A DNA stretch of 64,000 nt from UBA4720 sp038227135 (GTDB lineage: Bacteria > Gemmatimonadota > Gemmatimonadetes > Gemmatimonadales > Gemmatimonadaceae), in assembly GCA_038227135.1 (NCBI GenBank), contig JBBRQC010000009.1:1-64000 (forward strand). The letters run 5' to 3'. The position numbers and the translations under genes were made by a program. Below the pieces are notes generated by a model. The model saw only the letters and a list, made by a program, of their open reading frames with translations. It did not search any database and was not told where the DNA came from. Shown piece by piece: positions 20,019 to 28,324 of the stretch (position 1 is its first letter; each line of letters begins with the position of its first letter).

Positions 20019-21188
20019 ATGACGCCCGCCGCTGATCCCGTCTACCTCGATCACGCCGCCACGACGCCGGTGCGCGAAGAGGTTTTTGAGGCGATGAAGC
20101 CGTTTTTCGGCCCTCGCTTTGGAAATCCTTCGAGCACCCACCGGTGGGGACGCGAAGCGCGTGCTGCGCTCGACGAGGCCCGGGAACGGGTGGGCCGATG
20201 TCTAGGCGCGCGTCCTGATGAGATCTGCTTCACGTCCGGTGGCACCGAAGGCGACAATCTGGCCATCCTCGGCGCGTGGCGCGCTCTCAAGGCCAAGGGA
20301 CGGCGGGCTGTCGTAGCCAGCCCCATCGAGCACAAGGCGATTCTCGGAGCCGTGCACCAGGTCGCCCGCGAAGGCGCCGAAGAGCGGATCCTAGAGATGA
20401 CATCCGATGGCGTGGTCAACGGCCAGTCCTTCGACGATCTCGTTGACGAGGCCGTTGCCGTGTGCACGGTAATGTGGGTCAACAACGAGATCGGCACGAT
20501 CCAACCCGTACCTCAGTTGGCGTCGAAGGCAAAGGAGCGCGGTGCCCTCTTTCATACCGACGCAGTGCAGGCCTTCGGAAAAATTCCCATCGACGCCCAG
20601 AAGCAGCAGTTCGATTTCCTGACGATCTCCGGCCACAAATTCGGCGCGCCCAAGGGAATCGGCGCCTTGTTCATCCGCCGCGGGACCAGTCTCGAGCCAC
20701 TCATGCACGGAGGAACCCAGGATCGCGGCCGACGCCCGGGAACGGAAAACGTCGCCGCAGCGGTTGGTCTGGCGCGCGCGGCAGAGCTGGCCCTGGCTGA
20801 GTGCGAAGCGCATTGCGCCCGACTGCGCACCATGCGAGAGAGGCTCGAGGCCGGAATTCTCGCGAAGGTCCCCGATGCAATAGTCCACGGGCGTGGGGCC
20901 GAGCGGGCGCCGCACATCGTGAACATCTCCGTGCCGGGAACGGATAGCGAATCGCTGCTGATGGCGCTCGACCTGCGCGGCATCGCGGCGTCGGGTGGCT
21001 CCGCGTGCCAGAGCGGCAGTATCACGCCCTCTCACGTTCTGTCCGCTCTCGGCGTACGTCCCGATCTGGTGAGCGCCGCCGTTCGCATGAGCCTCGGCTC
21101 GCTCACGACGGATCATTGCATCAATCGCGTCATCGAAGTCTTCCCCGCTCTCGTGGCCAAGGCGCGTCAGCTTACGGCGGCGCAGTGA
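20019..21188 (+). CDS. nifS: cysteine desulfurase (NifS/IscS family)
   Basis: 389 residues. PLP class V aminotransferase: YLDHAATTPVR at the N-terminus, FTSGGTEGDN, SPIEHKA, the VNNEIGTIQP loop, the HTDAVQAFGK Asp, SGHKFGAPKG with PLP lysine about 207, and the catalytic loop SGGSACQSGS with Cys about 330. The short catalytic loop and the adjacent mnmA gene (2-base gap) suggest it supplies persulfide sulfur for tRNA 2-thiolation, as in other bacteria with a dedicated desulfurase-mnmA pair (inference). It could also serve Fe-S assembly; no iscU or suf genes are present here. Confidence 0.92.
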   Translation: MTPAADPVYLDHAATTPVREEVFEAMKPFFGPRFGNPSSTHRWGREARAALDEARERVGRCLGARPDEICFTSGGTEGDNLAILGAWRALKAKGRRAVVASPIEHKAILGAVHQVAREGAEERILEMTSDGVVNGQSFDDLVDEAVAVCTVMWVNNEIGTIQPVPQLASKAKERGALFHTDAVQAFGKIPIDAQKQQFDFLTISGHKFGAPKGIGALFIRRGTSLEPLMHGGTQDRGRRPGTENVAAAVGLARAAELALAECEAHCARLRTMRERLEAGILAKVPDAIVHGRGAERAPHIVNISVPGTDSESLLMALDLRGIAASGGSACQSGSITPSHVLSALGVRPDLVSAAVRMSLGSLTTDHCINRVIEVFPALVAKARQLTAAQ

Positions 21189-21190
21189 CG

Positions 21191-22294
21191 ATGACAAAGG
21201 AGAGAGTCCTGGTTGCTATGTCGGGCGGGGTTGATTCATCCGTCGCCGCCGCCCTTCTCGTCGAGCAAGGATACGAGGTGGTTGGCGCGACGATGAAGCT
21301 GTTCTGTCACGGGGACGATGTGCCGGATCGCCCATGCTGCTCTCTGGACTCGGTAAACGACGCCAGACGGGTGTGCGAGCAACTGGGCATTCCACATTAC
21401 GTCCTCAATCTGGAGACGAAGTTCGGGCACGATGTCGTCGACAACTTCGTCGACGAATACGCTCGCGGACGCACTCCGATTCCGTGCGTGAGGTGCAACA
21501 CCTTCACCAAGTTCCGTGATTTCCTGAAGAAGGCGGACTCTATAGACGCGCAGTGGATTGCGACGGGCCACTACGCGCGGGTTGTCGACGGTGAGCTCCG
21601 CCGCGGTGTCGACGAGAACAAGGACCAGACCTATTTCCTCTGGGGAATCGATCGGGCCGTTCTGTCGCGAATGATTCTTCCGGTCGGCACTCTCAACAAA
21701 GCGCAGACTCGCGCGCGCGCTCACGCGATGGGACTCGAGGTCATCGCGGAGAAGCCCGAGAGCCAGGAGATATGCTTCGTCCCGGACGGCGATTACGCCC
21801 GCATCCTCGAGCAGCGGCTGCCGGCGGACGCGCCGGCGCTGTCGCGCGGCCCGATCATGACGCTGGGTGGAAAGATCGTGGGTGAGCACAACGGATTTGC
21901 GCGCTATACGATCGGTCAGCGCCGCGGCGTGCCTGGCGGCTTTCCGCAGCCCATGTATGTCGTCGGCATCAGACCGCACGATCGCGTCGTTGTGATCGGG
22001 ACCCGCGACGAGCTACTCGGTAGCGGAGTGGTCGCTCGCGAGGTGAACTGGCTGGCTCCTCCGCCGCGCGTCGGCGATCGAGTCAGCGTGCGAGTGAGAC
22101 ATCGGGCTTCGCTGGCCATGGCGGAGATTGTTCGACTGGATTCTGACGAAATCGAGTTGGCGCTCGATGAGCCGGTCTCCGCGATCACACCCGGCCAATC
22201 GATGGTGCTGTACGACGGCGATCGGGTGCTGGGCGGTGGTTTCATCGAAGCTTCGCGAGGCCAGCGACCCGCGCTGCCCGTGTTGGCGGCGTAG
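21191..22294 (+). CDS. mnmA: tRNA-specific 2-thiouridylase MnmA
   Basis: 367 residues from the ATG two bases after the desulfurase stop; a longer in-frame extension inside that gene is rejected. P-loop SGGVDSSVAA binds ATP; the catalytic cysteines are in RTPIPCVRCN (about Cys 99) and ESQEICFVPDG (about Cys 195). TGHYAR and NKDQTYFLW match the tRNA-binding and adenylation regions, and TIGQRRGV plus the C-terminal barrel complete the family layout. It forms s2U34 in tRNA-Lys, -Glu and -Gln. The CHGDD...CC segment near residue 39 is an additional Cys-rich stretch. No hairpin with a T-run was seen downstream. Confidence 0.95.
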   Translation: MTKERVLVAMSGGVDSSVAAALLVEQGYEVVGATMKLFCHGDDVPDRPCCSLDSVNDARRVCEQLGIPHYVLNLETKFGHDVVDNFVDEYARGRTPIPCVRCNTFTKFRDFLKKADSIDAQWIATGHYARVVDGELRRGVDENKDQTYFLWGIDRAVLSRMILPVGTLNKAQTRARAHAMGLEVIAEKPESQEICFVPDGDYARILEQRLPADAPALSRGPIMTLGGKIVGEHNGFARYTIGQRRGVPGGFPQPMYVVGIRPHDRVVVIGTRDELLGSGVVAREVNWLAPPPRVGDRVSVRVRHRASLAMAEIVRLDSDEIELALDEPVSAITPGQSMVLYDGDRVLGGGFIEASRGQRPALPVLAA

Positions 22295-22342
22295 TAGGGC
22301 TGCATCGGCCTGCACGGCACATTCAGAAGTTTTTTTGACAAG

Positions 22343-22350
22343 TATCTTCG
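22343..22350 (+). promoter_or_regulatory. possible -7 element of the M28 peptidase gene
   Basis: TATCTTCG 25 bases before the start, just after TTTTTTTGACA. Weak match to the TAnnTTTS pattern. Confidence 0.25.
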
Positions 22351-22375
22351 CGTTCCGCCCCACTTCTTCCGACCA

Positions 22376-23887
22376 ATGATCAAGACATTCGCTTGCCTGG
22401 CTCTCCTCTGCGCAACCGCTCCTCTCATTGCCCAGACGAGTGTCGATACGTCCGGCACTGCCGCCATCGTCCGCCAGGCGACCGACCACTCGGAAGTGAT
22501 GAAGAATCTCCAGTACCTGGCGGATATCATCGGACCGCGTTTGACCGGCTCTCCTGCGATGCGCCGTGCCAACGACTGGACGGTGGACCAGTTCAAGTCC
22601 TATGGTCTGAGCGCCGCGCTCGAGTCGTGGGATTTCGGTGTGACCTGGGAACGCGGCCCGGTGTTCGCGCGACTGGTCGCGCCATTTCAGCGTAGCGTCA
22701 CCGCTCACAGCTGGGCGTGGACCGCGGGCACCGAGGGCACGCCGTTAGCAGGGCCCGTAATGCTGGTGAACGTGTCGTCACCCGAAAGCCTGGCTGTTTA
22801 CCGGGATCACATGAGGGGAGCGTGGCTTCTTACCGGACAGCCGGCGAACATCTTCAATCCTGACGGGCCACCGATGACCGCAGCGGACTCAGCGGCCGTC
22901 CGTGCCCGCTTCAGTCAGCCTCGACCGCCTCAGGACACGTCGGCCGCCGCAGTGGCTCGCCGGCGTCAGTTCCAGACCGACGTGCCCTATCTGTTGAAGC
23001 AGGCCGGCGCGCTCGGCCGCCTCACTGACGGTAGCAAGGAACAGGGCCTCATGACGATGAGCGGCTCACCCTATTCTGTGTCGCCGCTGCCCAACCTCGT
23101 CATCGCTCACGAGGACTTTGCACAGATCGCGCGTCTCATCCAGAACGGTGTCACTCCCCGGTTCGAGGCCGCGGTCAGCAATTCGATGGGAACCAAACCT
23201 GTTCAGCAGTACAACACGGTGGCAGAAATCCGTGGGACGGAGAAGCCCGGCGAAGTAGTTATCCTCGGCGCTCATCTCGACAGCTGGGATCTCGGCACGG
23301 GAGCAACTGACAACGGCACGGGCTCGATGGTGGTGCTCGAAGCCGCGCGCGCTATCGCACAGTCCGGACTCAAGCCGAAGCGCACGATCCGTTTCATCCT
23401 GTTCAGCGGCGAGGAGGAAGGACTGTTGGGTTCCGCGGCGTACGCGGCACAGCACATGGCGACTGCCGACAGCATCCAGGCGGTGCTGGTGCTGGACAAC
23501 GGTACCGGGATGATTACGGGACAGGCGCTCCAGGGACGAAACCAGGACGAGCAGCTCTGGAAGGATCTCCTGGCTCCCGTGTCGTCACTGGGAGCGAAGA
23601 ACGTGCGACAGGGCAACAAGGGCGGGACCGACCACCTGTCGTTCATTCCCTACGGCGTGCCGGGCTGGAACTTCGACCAGGAATCGCGCGGCTACAACCA
23701 CACGCATCACTCGCAGGTCGACACGTTCGATCACGCCATCGCGAGCGACCTCATTCAGGCGTCGGCTGTGACGGCCGCCACGGCCTTCGAGCTCGCGAAT
23801 CTTCCTGCCCTCCTGCCCCGCGGAGCGAAGACCCCCGTCGTCCCGCGGACAATTGCCAGACCGTCGGCGGGGCTCGCGCCCAACTAG
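22376..23887 (+). CDS. secreted M28-family zinc peptidase
   Basis: 503 residues with a signal peptide (CLALLCATAPLIAQ). A PA-like insert lies at about 115-275 and the M28 catalytic domain at about 285-480. Metal ligands and catalytic residues are seen in LGAHLDSWDLGTGATDNGTG (His, Asp), LFSGEEEGLLGS (Glu-Glu), VLDNGTG and YNHTHHSQVDTFDH (His). These match plasma glutamate carboxypeptidase-like M28 exopeptidases. Two zinc ions and cleavage of an N-terminal residue or dipeptide are known for the family; the true substrate is unknown. Neighbouring secreted hydrolases (GH20, DUF1080) suggest a scavenging role. Confidence 0.9.
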   Translation: MIKTFACLALLCATAPLIAQTSVDTSGTAAIVRQATDHSEVMKNLQYLADIIGPRLTGSPAMRRANDWTVDQFKSYGLSAALESWDFGVTWERGPVFARLVAPFQRSVTAHSWAWTAGTEGTPLAGPVMLVNVSSPESLAVYRDHMRGAWLLTGQPANIFNPDGPPMTAADSAAVRARFSQPRPPQDTSAAAVARRRQFQTDVPYLLKQAGALGRLTDGSKEQGLMTMSGSPYSVSPLPNLVIAHEDFAQIARLIQNGVTPRFEAAVSNSMGTKPVQQYNTVAEIRGTEKPGEVVILGAHLDSWDLGTGATDNGTGSMVVLEAARAIAQSGLKPKRTIRFILFSGEEEGLLGSAAYAAQHMATADSIQAVLVLDNGTGMITGQALQGRNQDEQLWKDLLAPVSSLGAKNVRQGNKGGTDHLSFIPYGVPGWNFDQESRGYNHTHHSQVDTFDHAIASDLIQASAVTAATAFELANLPALLPRGAKTPVVPRTIARPSAGLAPN

Positions 23888-23943
23888 CCTCGCGGAAGTG
23901 CCTGTCGCAAGTTTGTGCACCCAACTAAGACAGGAGACGCTGG

Positions 23944-25536
23944 ATGTCATCACGTGGAGTGTTTTCGTGCTCGAGCCTCGCGTTGGCACTCGCGGGTGCC
24001 GCGTTCGTATCGGCGTGTAGTCCTCCCGCTCCTGCACGGCCGCCGTCACCGGTTTCCGGTACAGTGGCGCCTCGAGTCATCCCTGCGCCCGCGTCCCTCA
24101 CTCTAACTGGGGGCGCGCCGTTCGAGCTGACGCGCGCGACCCGCATCACGCTTGTCGGATCCAGCCCGGAACTGGCCGCGATCGGAGAAACGCTTTCCGC
24201 GCTGCTTCGCAAATCGACGCAGTTCGCTTTTCCGGTGGCCGCCACGCCCACGGGTAGCGGCACCGGCGGCATCGAGCTCCGCCTCACGAGCGATGCGCCC
24301 TCTTTCGGCGAAGAGGGTTATCGACTAACCGTAACGACGGATTCGGTACGGCTGGTTGCCAATTCACCCGCTGGTTTGTTTCATGGCGTTGAGACGATCA
24401 GGCAACTGCTGCCCGTGGAGATCGAATCTGACATGGGGGTGGAGCGCAGCATCTGGCCCATTCCAGCGCTCAGCATCGTGGACCAGCCACGTTTTGCCTG
24501 GCGAGGAGCTATGCTCGACGTCTCGCGCCACTTCTTCACCGTACGGGAAGTCCAGCAGTACATCGACCTCATGGCGCTCTACAAGCTGAACGTGTTGCAC
24601 CTCGGTTTGACCAACGATCAGGGATGGCGAATCCAGATCAACTCTCGTCCGAAGCTCACCGCCGTCGGCTCACTCACACAGGTCGGAGGTGGACCCGGCG
24701 GTTTCTATAGCCAGCAGGACTATCAGGACATCATTCGGTACGCACGGGCGCGATATATCACGATCGTCCCTGAGATAGATATGCCCAGCCACTCCAATGC
24801 GGCTTTGAGTGCCTACCCTGAGCTTTCGTGCGGCTCGCGGCCGCCCACTCCTTACACTGGAACCGAGGTTGGCTTTAGCACCTTTTGCGTCGATAAGGAT
24901 GAGACGTATGCCTTCATCGACGACGTGATTCGCGAGGTCAGCTCGCTGACACCGGGTCCGTATCTTCACGTCGGTGGTGATGAGGTGCAGGTGCTCACCG
25001 CAGAGCAGTACATACGCTTTGTCGAACGCGTGCAGACGATCATCTACAAGTACGGGAAGACAATGATCGGTTGGGAGGAGATCACGAAGGCGCGAATCAG
25101 GCCGACTACCATCGCGCAGCAATGGAAAAGCGATTCGGCGACGGCGGCGCTCAAGTACGGCGCCAAGTTAATCCTCTCACCGTCGAACAAGACCTACCTC
25201 GACATGAAATACAGCCCGACGACGGAGCTCGGGCTCAGATGGGCAGGATTGATCGAGGTTAATGACGCTTACAACTGGGATCCCGCCCTCTACCTCGCCG
25301 GAGTCACGGAGCAGAATATTGTTGGGGTCGAAGCAGCTCTCTGGAGTGAGACGGTGCGGAACATAACAGCCGCCGAGTATCTGGCAATGCCGCGTCTGGT
25401 GGCCATCGCCGAAGTTGCGTGGACGCCACAAGCTTCCCGCGAGTGGCAAGACTTCCGCTCGAGGCTCGCCGCCCACGCTCCACGCTGGAACTACCTCGGT
25501 ATCAATTATTATCGGTCACCGCAGATCCCGTGGTAA
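23944..25536 (+). CDS. GH20 beta-N-acetylhexosaminidase lipoprotein
   Basis: 530 residues. The signal peptide ends in a lipobox (AAFVSACSP). Residues about 45-150 form the non-catalytic GH20b-like domain; the GH20 barrel starts at FAWRGAMLDVSRHFFTV. LNVLHLGLTNDQGWRIQI, IVPEIDMPSHSNAAL and YLHVGGDEVQ are the substrate-assisted catalytic signatures (Asp-Glu of GGDE). WTPQASREW lies at the C-terminus. It releases terminal GlcNAc or GalNAc from glycans or chitobiose. Coupled to the next gene by an overlap of its stop with the downstream GTG. GGAG lies 9 bases upstream of the chosen ATG. Confidence 0.93.
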   Translation: MSSRGVFSCSSLALALAGAAFVSACSPPAPARPPSPVSGTVAPRVIPAPASLTLTGGAPFELTRATRITLVGSSPELAAIGETLSALLRKSTQFAFPVAATPTGSGTGGIELRLTSDAPSFGEEGYRLTVTTDSVRLVANSPAGLFHGVETIRQLLPVEIESDMGVERSIWPIPALSIVDQPRFAWRGAMLDVSRHFFTVREVQQYIDLMALYKLNVLHLGLTNDQGWRIQINSRPKLTAVGSLTQVGGGPGGFYSQQDYQDIIRYARARYITIVPEIDMPSHSNAALSAYPELSCGSRPPTPYTGTEVGFSTFCVDKDETYAFIDDVIREVSSLTPGPYLHVGGDEVQVLTAEQYIRFVERVQTIIYKYGKTMIGWEEITKARIRPTTIAQQWKSDSATAALKYGAKLILSPSNKTYLDMKYSPTTELGLRWAGLIEVNDAYNWDPALYLAGVTEQNIVGVEAALWSETVRNITAAEYLAMPRLVAIAEVAWTPQASREWQDFRSRLAAHAPRWNYLGINYYRSPQIPW

Positions 25537-26270
25537 AGCCCGCCCCGTTGATTATTTCGCTGGCGCTGGTTGGGACAATGACATCTCAATCGCCCGCTCA
25601 GGACGCTGCGCCGTTTCCTGCGCCCAACGTCGAGCCGCGCATCGTCACTCCCGGAAGGACGAGCGCGGATCCACCGTCGGATGCCGTCGTCCTTTTCGAC
25701 GGAAAGAATCTCGCGAGCTGGCGCGGCAGCGATGGAAGCCCGGCGAAGTGGCAGGTCAGAGATGGCTACATGGAAGTTGCGGCGGGAGCGGGCGACATCC
25801 ACACTGCGCAGCCGTTCGGCGACTGCCAGCTTCACATCGAGTGGGCGACACCCTCGCTCGTCAAAGGCGATGGTCAGGAGCGCGGCAACAGCGGCGTCTT
25901 TCTGATGGATCACTACGAGATTCAGGTGCTCGATTCGTACGACAACAAGACCTACTTCCACGGTCAGGCGGGATCAGTTTACAAACAGTACGCTCCGTTG
26001 GTGAACGCGTCGCGGCCGCCGGGTCAGTGGCAGAGTTACGACATCATCTTCAGGGCGCCGACATTCGACGAGCAGGGCAAGCCGATCGAACGGGCACGCG
26101 TCACGGTCCTGCACAACGGCGTTCTCATCCAGAACAACGTCGAGATTTTCGGGAACACCTATAACGACAGGCCGGCGGTGTACACTGCTCACCCGGCGCT
26201 CGAGCCACTGCGGCTGCAGGATCATGGGAATCCCGTCCGGTACCGTAACATCTGGATTAGACGGTTGTGA
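25530..26270 (+). CDS. secreted DUF1080 (3-keto-glycoside hydrolase-like) protein
   Basis: 246 residues from a GTG that overlaps the GH20 stop; this start gives a signal peptide (PLIISLALVGTMTSQSPAQ). A longer frame upstream is a shadow of the GH20 gene. The DUF1080 beta-sandwich is seen in DAVVLFDGKNLASWRG, WQVRDGYMEVAAGAGDI, QLHIEWATPS, GNSGVFLMDHYEIQVLDSY, QWQSYDIIFRAP and VLHNGVLIQNN. Family members bind or cleave 3-keto-glycosides and carbohydrates. Role here inferred to be cell-surface glycan use together with the hexosaminidase. Confidence 0.9.
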   Translation: MVKPAPLIISLALVGTMTSQSPAQDAAPFPAPNVEPRIVTPGRTSADPPSDAVVLFDGKNLASWRGSDGSPAKWQVRDGYMEVAAGAGDIHTAQPFGDCQLHIEWATPSLVKGDGQERGNSGVFLMDHYEIQVLDSYDNKTYFHGQAGSVYKQYAPLVNASRPPGQWQSYDIIFRAPTFDEQGKPIERARVTVLHNGVLIQNNVEIFGNTYNDRPAVYTAHPALEPLRLQDHGNPVRYRNIWIRRL

Positions 26271-26288
26271 ATTGGGATCGCTGCTTGT

Positions 26289-26333
26289 CAGGTGCCAACT
26301 GAATGGAACACGGTTCGGTTCAGTTGGCACCTG
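26289..26333. repeat. perfect 15-bp inverted repeat between convergent genes
   Basis: CAGGTGCCAACTGAA and TTCAGTTGGCACCTG are exact reverse complements separated by 15 bases. There is no T-run, but it sits between the convergent DUF1080 and dnaJ ends and may act as a two-way terminator or be a REP-like element. A 14/15 match to one arm occurs at 44414-44428 in another intergenic gap. Confidence 0.65.
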
Positions 26334-26507
26334 GGAACTCCCAACAGCGAGATAGCGTTAGCGCGTGACCCGCACGTTCACGTTCGGCGTCTGATACTTC
26401 ATGTACAGTCGCAGCCACAGCGCGCTGGATCTGCTCCCCGAGAGAGTCCGTGTTGCACACGGAAAATGTCGGAGGCATCCCCTTGAAGAAGTCGAGAGGG
26501 TTGGAAC

Positions 26508-27656
26508 CTAGTATTTCATCCCGCCGGAATCGGCGAAGTCCTTCATCATTTGCTCCTGCTCTTCGGACAGCTTTTCAGGAATGGCGATGGAGACCTCGAC
26601 GATCAGGTCGCCCTTCTGGTCTCCCTTCTGGATTCCCTGGCCGCGCACCCGCAAACGCTTCCCCGACGGAGTGCCGGGTGGAATCTTGATCGCCACCTTT
26701 TTGCCGTCGAGCGTTTTGACGCTGATCTTCGTGCCGAGCGTCGCCTGCGCGATGTTGAGCGGAACCTTTGCGATGACGTCGAGCCCGTCCCGGCTGTAGA
26801 ACTTGTCGGCCTGCACGTTGAAAGTGATCATCAAATCACCCGGCGGCCCATTCGCTGTTCCCTTTCCACCCTGACCCTTCAACCGGATCTTCGAACCACT
26901 ATCTACTCCCGGGGGCACGTTGATCACGACCTTCCGTTTGACGCGCACATCACCGGCGCCGTGGCATGTCGGGCAAGGCTCGGTGGGGACTTGGCCCTTT
27001 CCGAGGCACACCGGACACGTCCGGTTGACGGCGAAGCCGCCCTGACCGAAAGAGATCACACCCCTTCCGTTGCACTCTGGGCAGATCTTGAGCTGGGCAC
27101 CCGGCGCCGCTCCCGTGCCGTGACAAGTGGGGCACTCCTCCCGAACTTCCAGCTCTATCGGAACCTTTCCGCCGCGCGCTGCCGTGCGAAACGGGATGTC
27201 GAGGTTCGCTTCGACAGTATCTCCCTTTTCCGGGCCGCGCGGGCGCGATGCTCCGCGAGCTTCCCCACCTCCGAACATCGAGCTGAAGAGGTCGCCCAAC
27301 CCGCCCAATCCGCCGATATCGAAGTCCTGAAAGTTGATGGTCTGCTCGCCAGCCTTCGACCGCCCGCCGAATCCACCGGCACCTCCGGCGCGAGAACGTC
27401 CGCCGCCGAAACCGCCGGACGCTCCATCGAACGCGCCGTAGCGGCGCATCTCGTCGTACTGCTTTCGTTTTGAGGGGTCGCTCAGGACGTTGTTCGCTTC
27501 CGATATTTCCTTGAATCGCTCGCCGGCCTTTGCGTCGTTGGCGTTGGCGTCGGGATGGAATTTCTTGGCGAGCTTGCGGTAGGCCTTCTTGATCTCGTCC
27601 TGCGAAGCCGTCGAGCTTACGCCGAGTACGTTGTAGAAATCCTTGGACTGGGCCAT
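26508..27656 (-). CDS. dnaJ: chaperone DnaJ (Hsp40)
   Basis: 382 residues with the full type I layout: J domain (about 5-70) with the HPD motif in KKFHPDANAND, a Gly/Phe-rich linker (about 75-125), a zinc domain with four CxxCxGxG motifs (CPTCHGTG, CPECNGRG, CPVCLGKG, CPTCHGAG), and the C-terminal substrate-binding domains. It stimulates DnaK ATPase and holds unfolded clients. Directly downstream of grpE; dnaK is absent from the window. It is the last gene of the long minus-strand housekeeping run. Confidence 0.96.
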   Translation of the reverse strand: MAQSKDFYNVLGVSSTASQDEIKKAYRKLAKKFHPDANANDAKAGERFKEISEANNVLSDPSKRKQYDEMRRYGAFDGASGGFGGGRSRAGGAGGFGGRSKAGEQTINFQDFDIGGLGGLGDLFSSMFGGGEARGASRPRGPEKGDTVEANLDIPFRTAARGGKVPIELEVREECPTCHGTGAAPGAQLKICPECNGRGVISFGQGGFAVNRTCPVCLGKGQVPTEPCPTCHGAGDVRVKRKVVINVPPGVDSGSKIRLKGQGGKGTANGPPGDLMITFNVQADKFYSRDGLDVIAKVPLNIAQATLGTKISVKTLDGKKVAIKIPPGTPSGKRLRVRGQGIQKGDQKGDLIVEVSIAIPEKLSEEQEQMMKDFADSGGMKY

Positions 27657-27679
27657 TTATTGGGCGAGCGAGACAGCCG

Positions 27680-28315
27680 TCAGCCGTTCCACTGCTTCAC
27701 CACCACGCGGGCGGGACGCAGCAGCTGCGACCTGAATAGGTATCCTGGCTGGTAGACGCGCGAGACCACGTGATCGTCCTCGCGCGCCGTGGTCGGCTCC
27801 GTCGCTACCGCTTCATGCAGCGCAGGATCAAAGGTCTCTCCAAGCGGGTTGACGATCTCCAGGCCGGCCCCGCCCAGAGCTTTCAGCAGCTTCTTCTCCA
27901 CCATGTCGACGCCCTGCACAACCGTGGTGGCGTCGGTCGTTGCCGGATCGATGTGAGCGAAGCGCGCGACGTCGTCGAGCGCCTCCACCAGCTGTCTCAC
28001 GAGGTCGGCCTGCGCGCGGGTGCCGGCGTCCTGGCGCTCTTTCGCCGAACGCTTGCGATAATTGTCGTATTCCGCGGCGAGCCGAAGGTATTTGTCGCGC
28101 TCGGTTGCCAAGTCGTCGGCGCGCGGATCGCTGGTGTCACGCACCGATGTATCGCTTCCCGCACTCTCCGCCATCTCAGTGTCGGCGCTGCCGTTGAACG
28201 GGGGATCCTGCGCCCGCGCATCCGCGCCCCCACCGGGAGCGAAGTCGTCCTCCGAGCCCATCACATCCTCTTCACCCAGAGGGGCCTGATCACCCTTCTT
28301 TTTCGAGTGTCTCAT
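27680..28315 (-). CDS. grpE: nucleotide exchange factor GrpE
   Basis: 211 residues. An acidic disordered N-terminus (about 1-65), a long coiled coil (ERDKYLRLAAEYDNYRKRSAKER) and the C-terminal beta domain with the GETFDPALHEAV signature and VYQPGYLFRSQLLRPARVVV. It releases ADP from DnaK. Nine bases separate it from the cinA stop, and dnaJ starts 23 bases downstream, so the three are probably cotranscribed. Confidence 0.95.
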   Translation of the reverse strand: MRHSKKKGDQAPLGEEDVMGSEDDFAPGGGADARAQDPPFNGSADTEMAESAGSDTSVRDTSDPRADDLATERDKYLRLAAEYDNYRKRSAKERQDAGTRAQADLVRQLVEALDDVARFAHIDPATTDATTVVQGVDMVEKKLLKALGGAGLEIVNPLGETFDPALHEAVATEPTTAREDDHVVSRVYQPGYLFRSQLLRPARVVVKQWNG

Positions 28316-28324
28316 GTCGGAAAC

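Noticed and set aside
26358..26510. Minus-strand frames downstream of dnaJ reading NPLDFFKGMPPTFSVCNTDS and LWLRLYMKYQTPNVNVRV.
   Set aside because: They have no good start or Shine-Dalgarno and no recognisable family. One ends inside the inverted repeat. They could be gene remnants, but the sequence does not support calling one.
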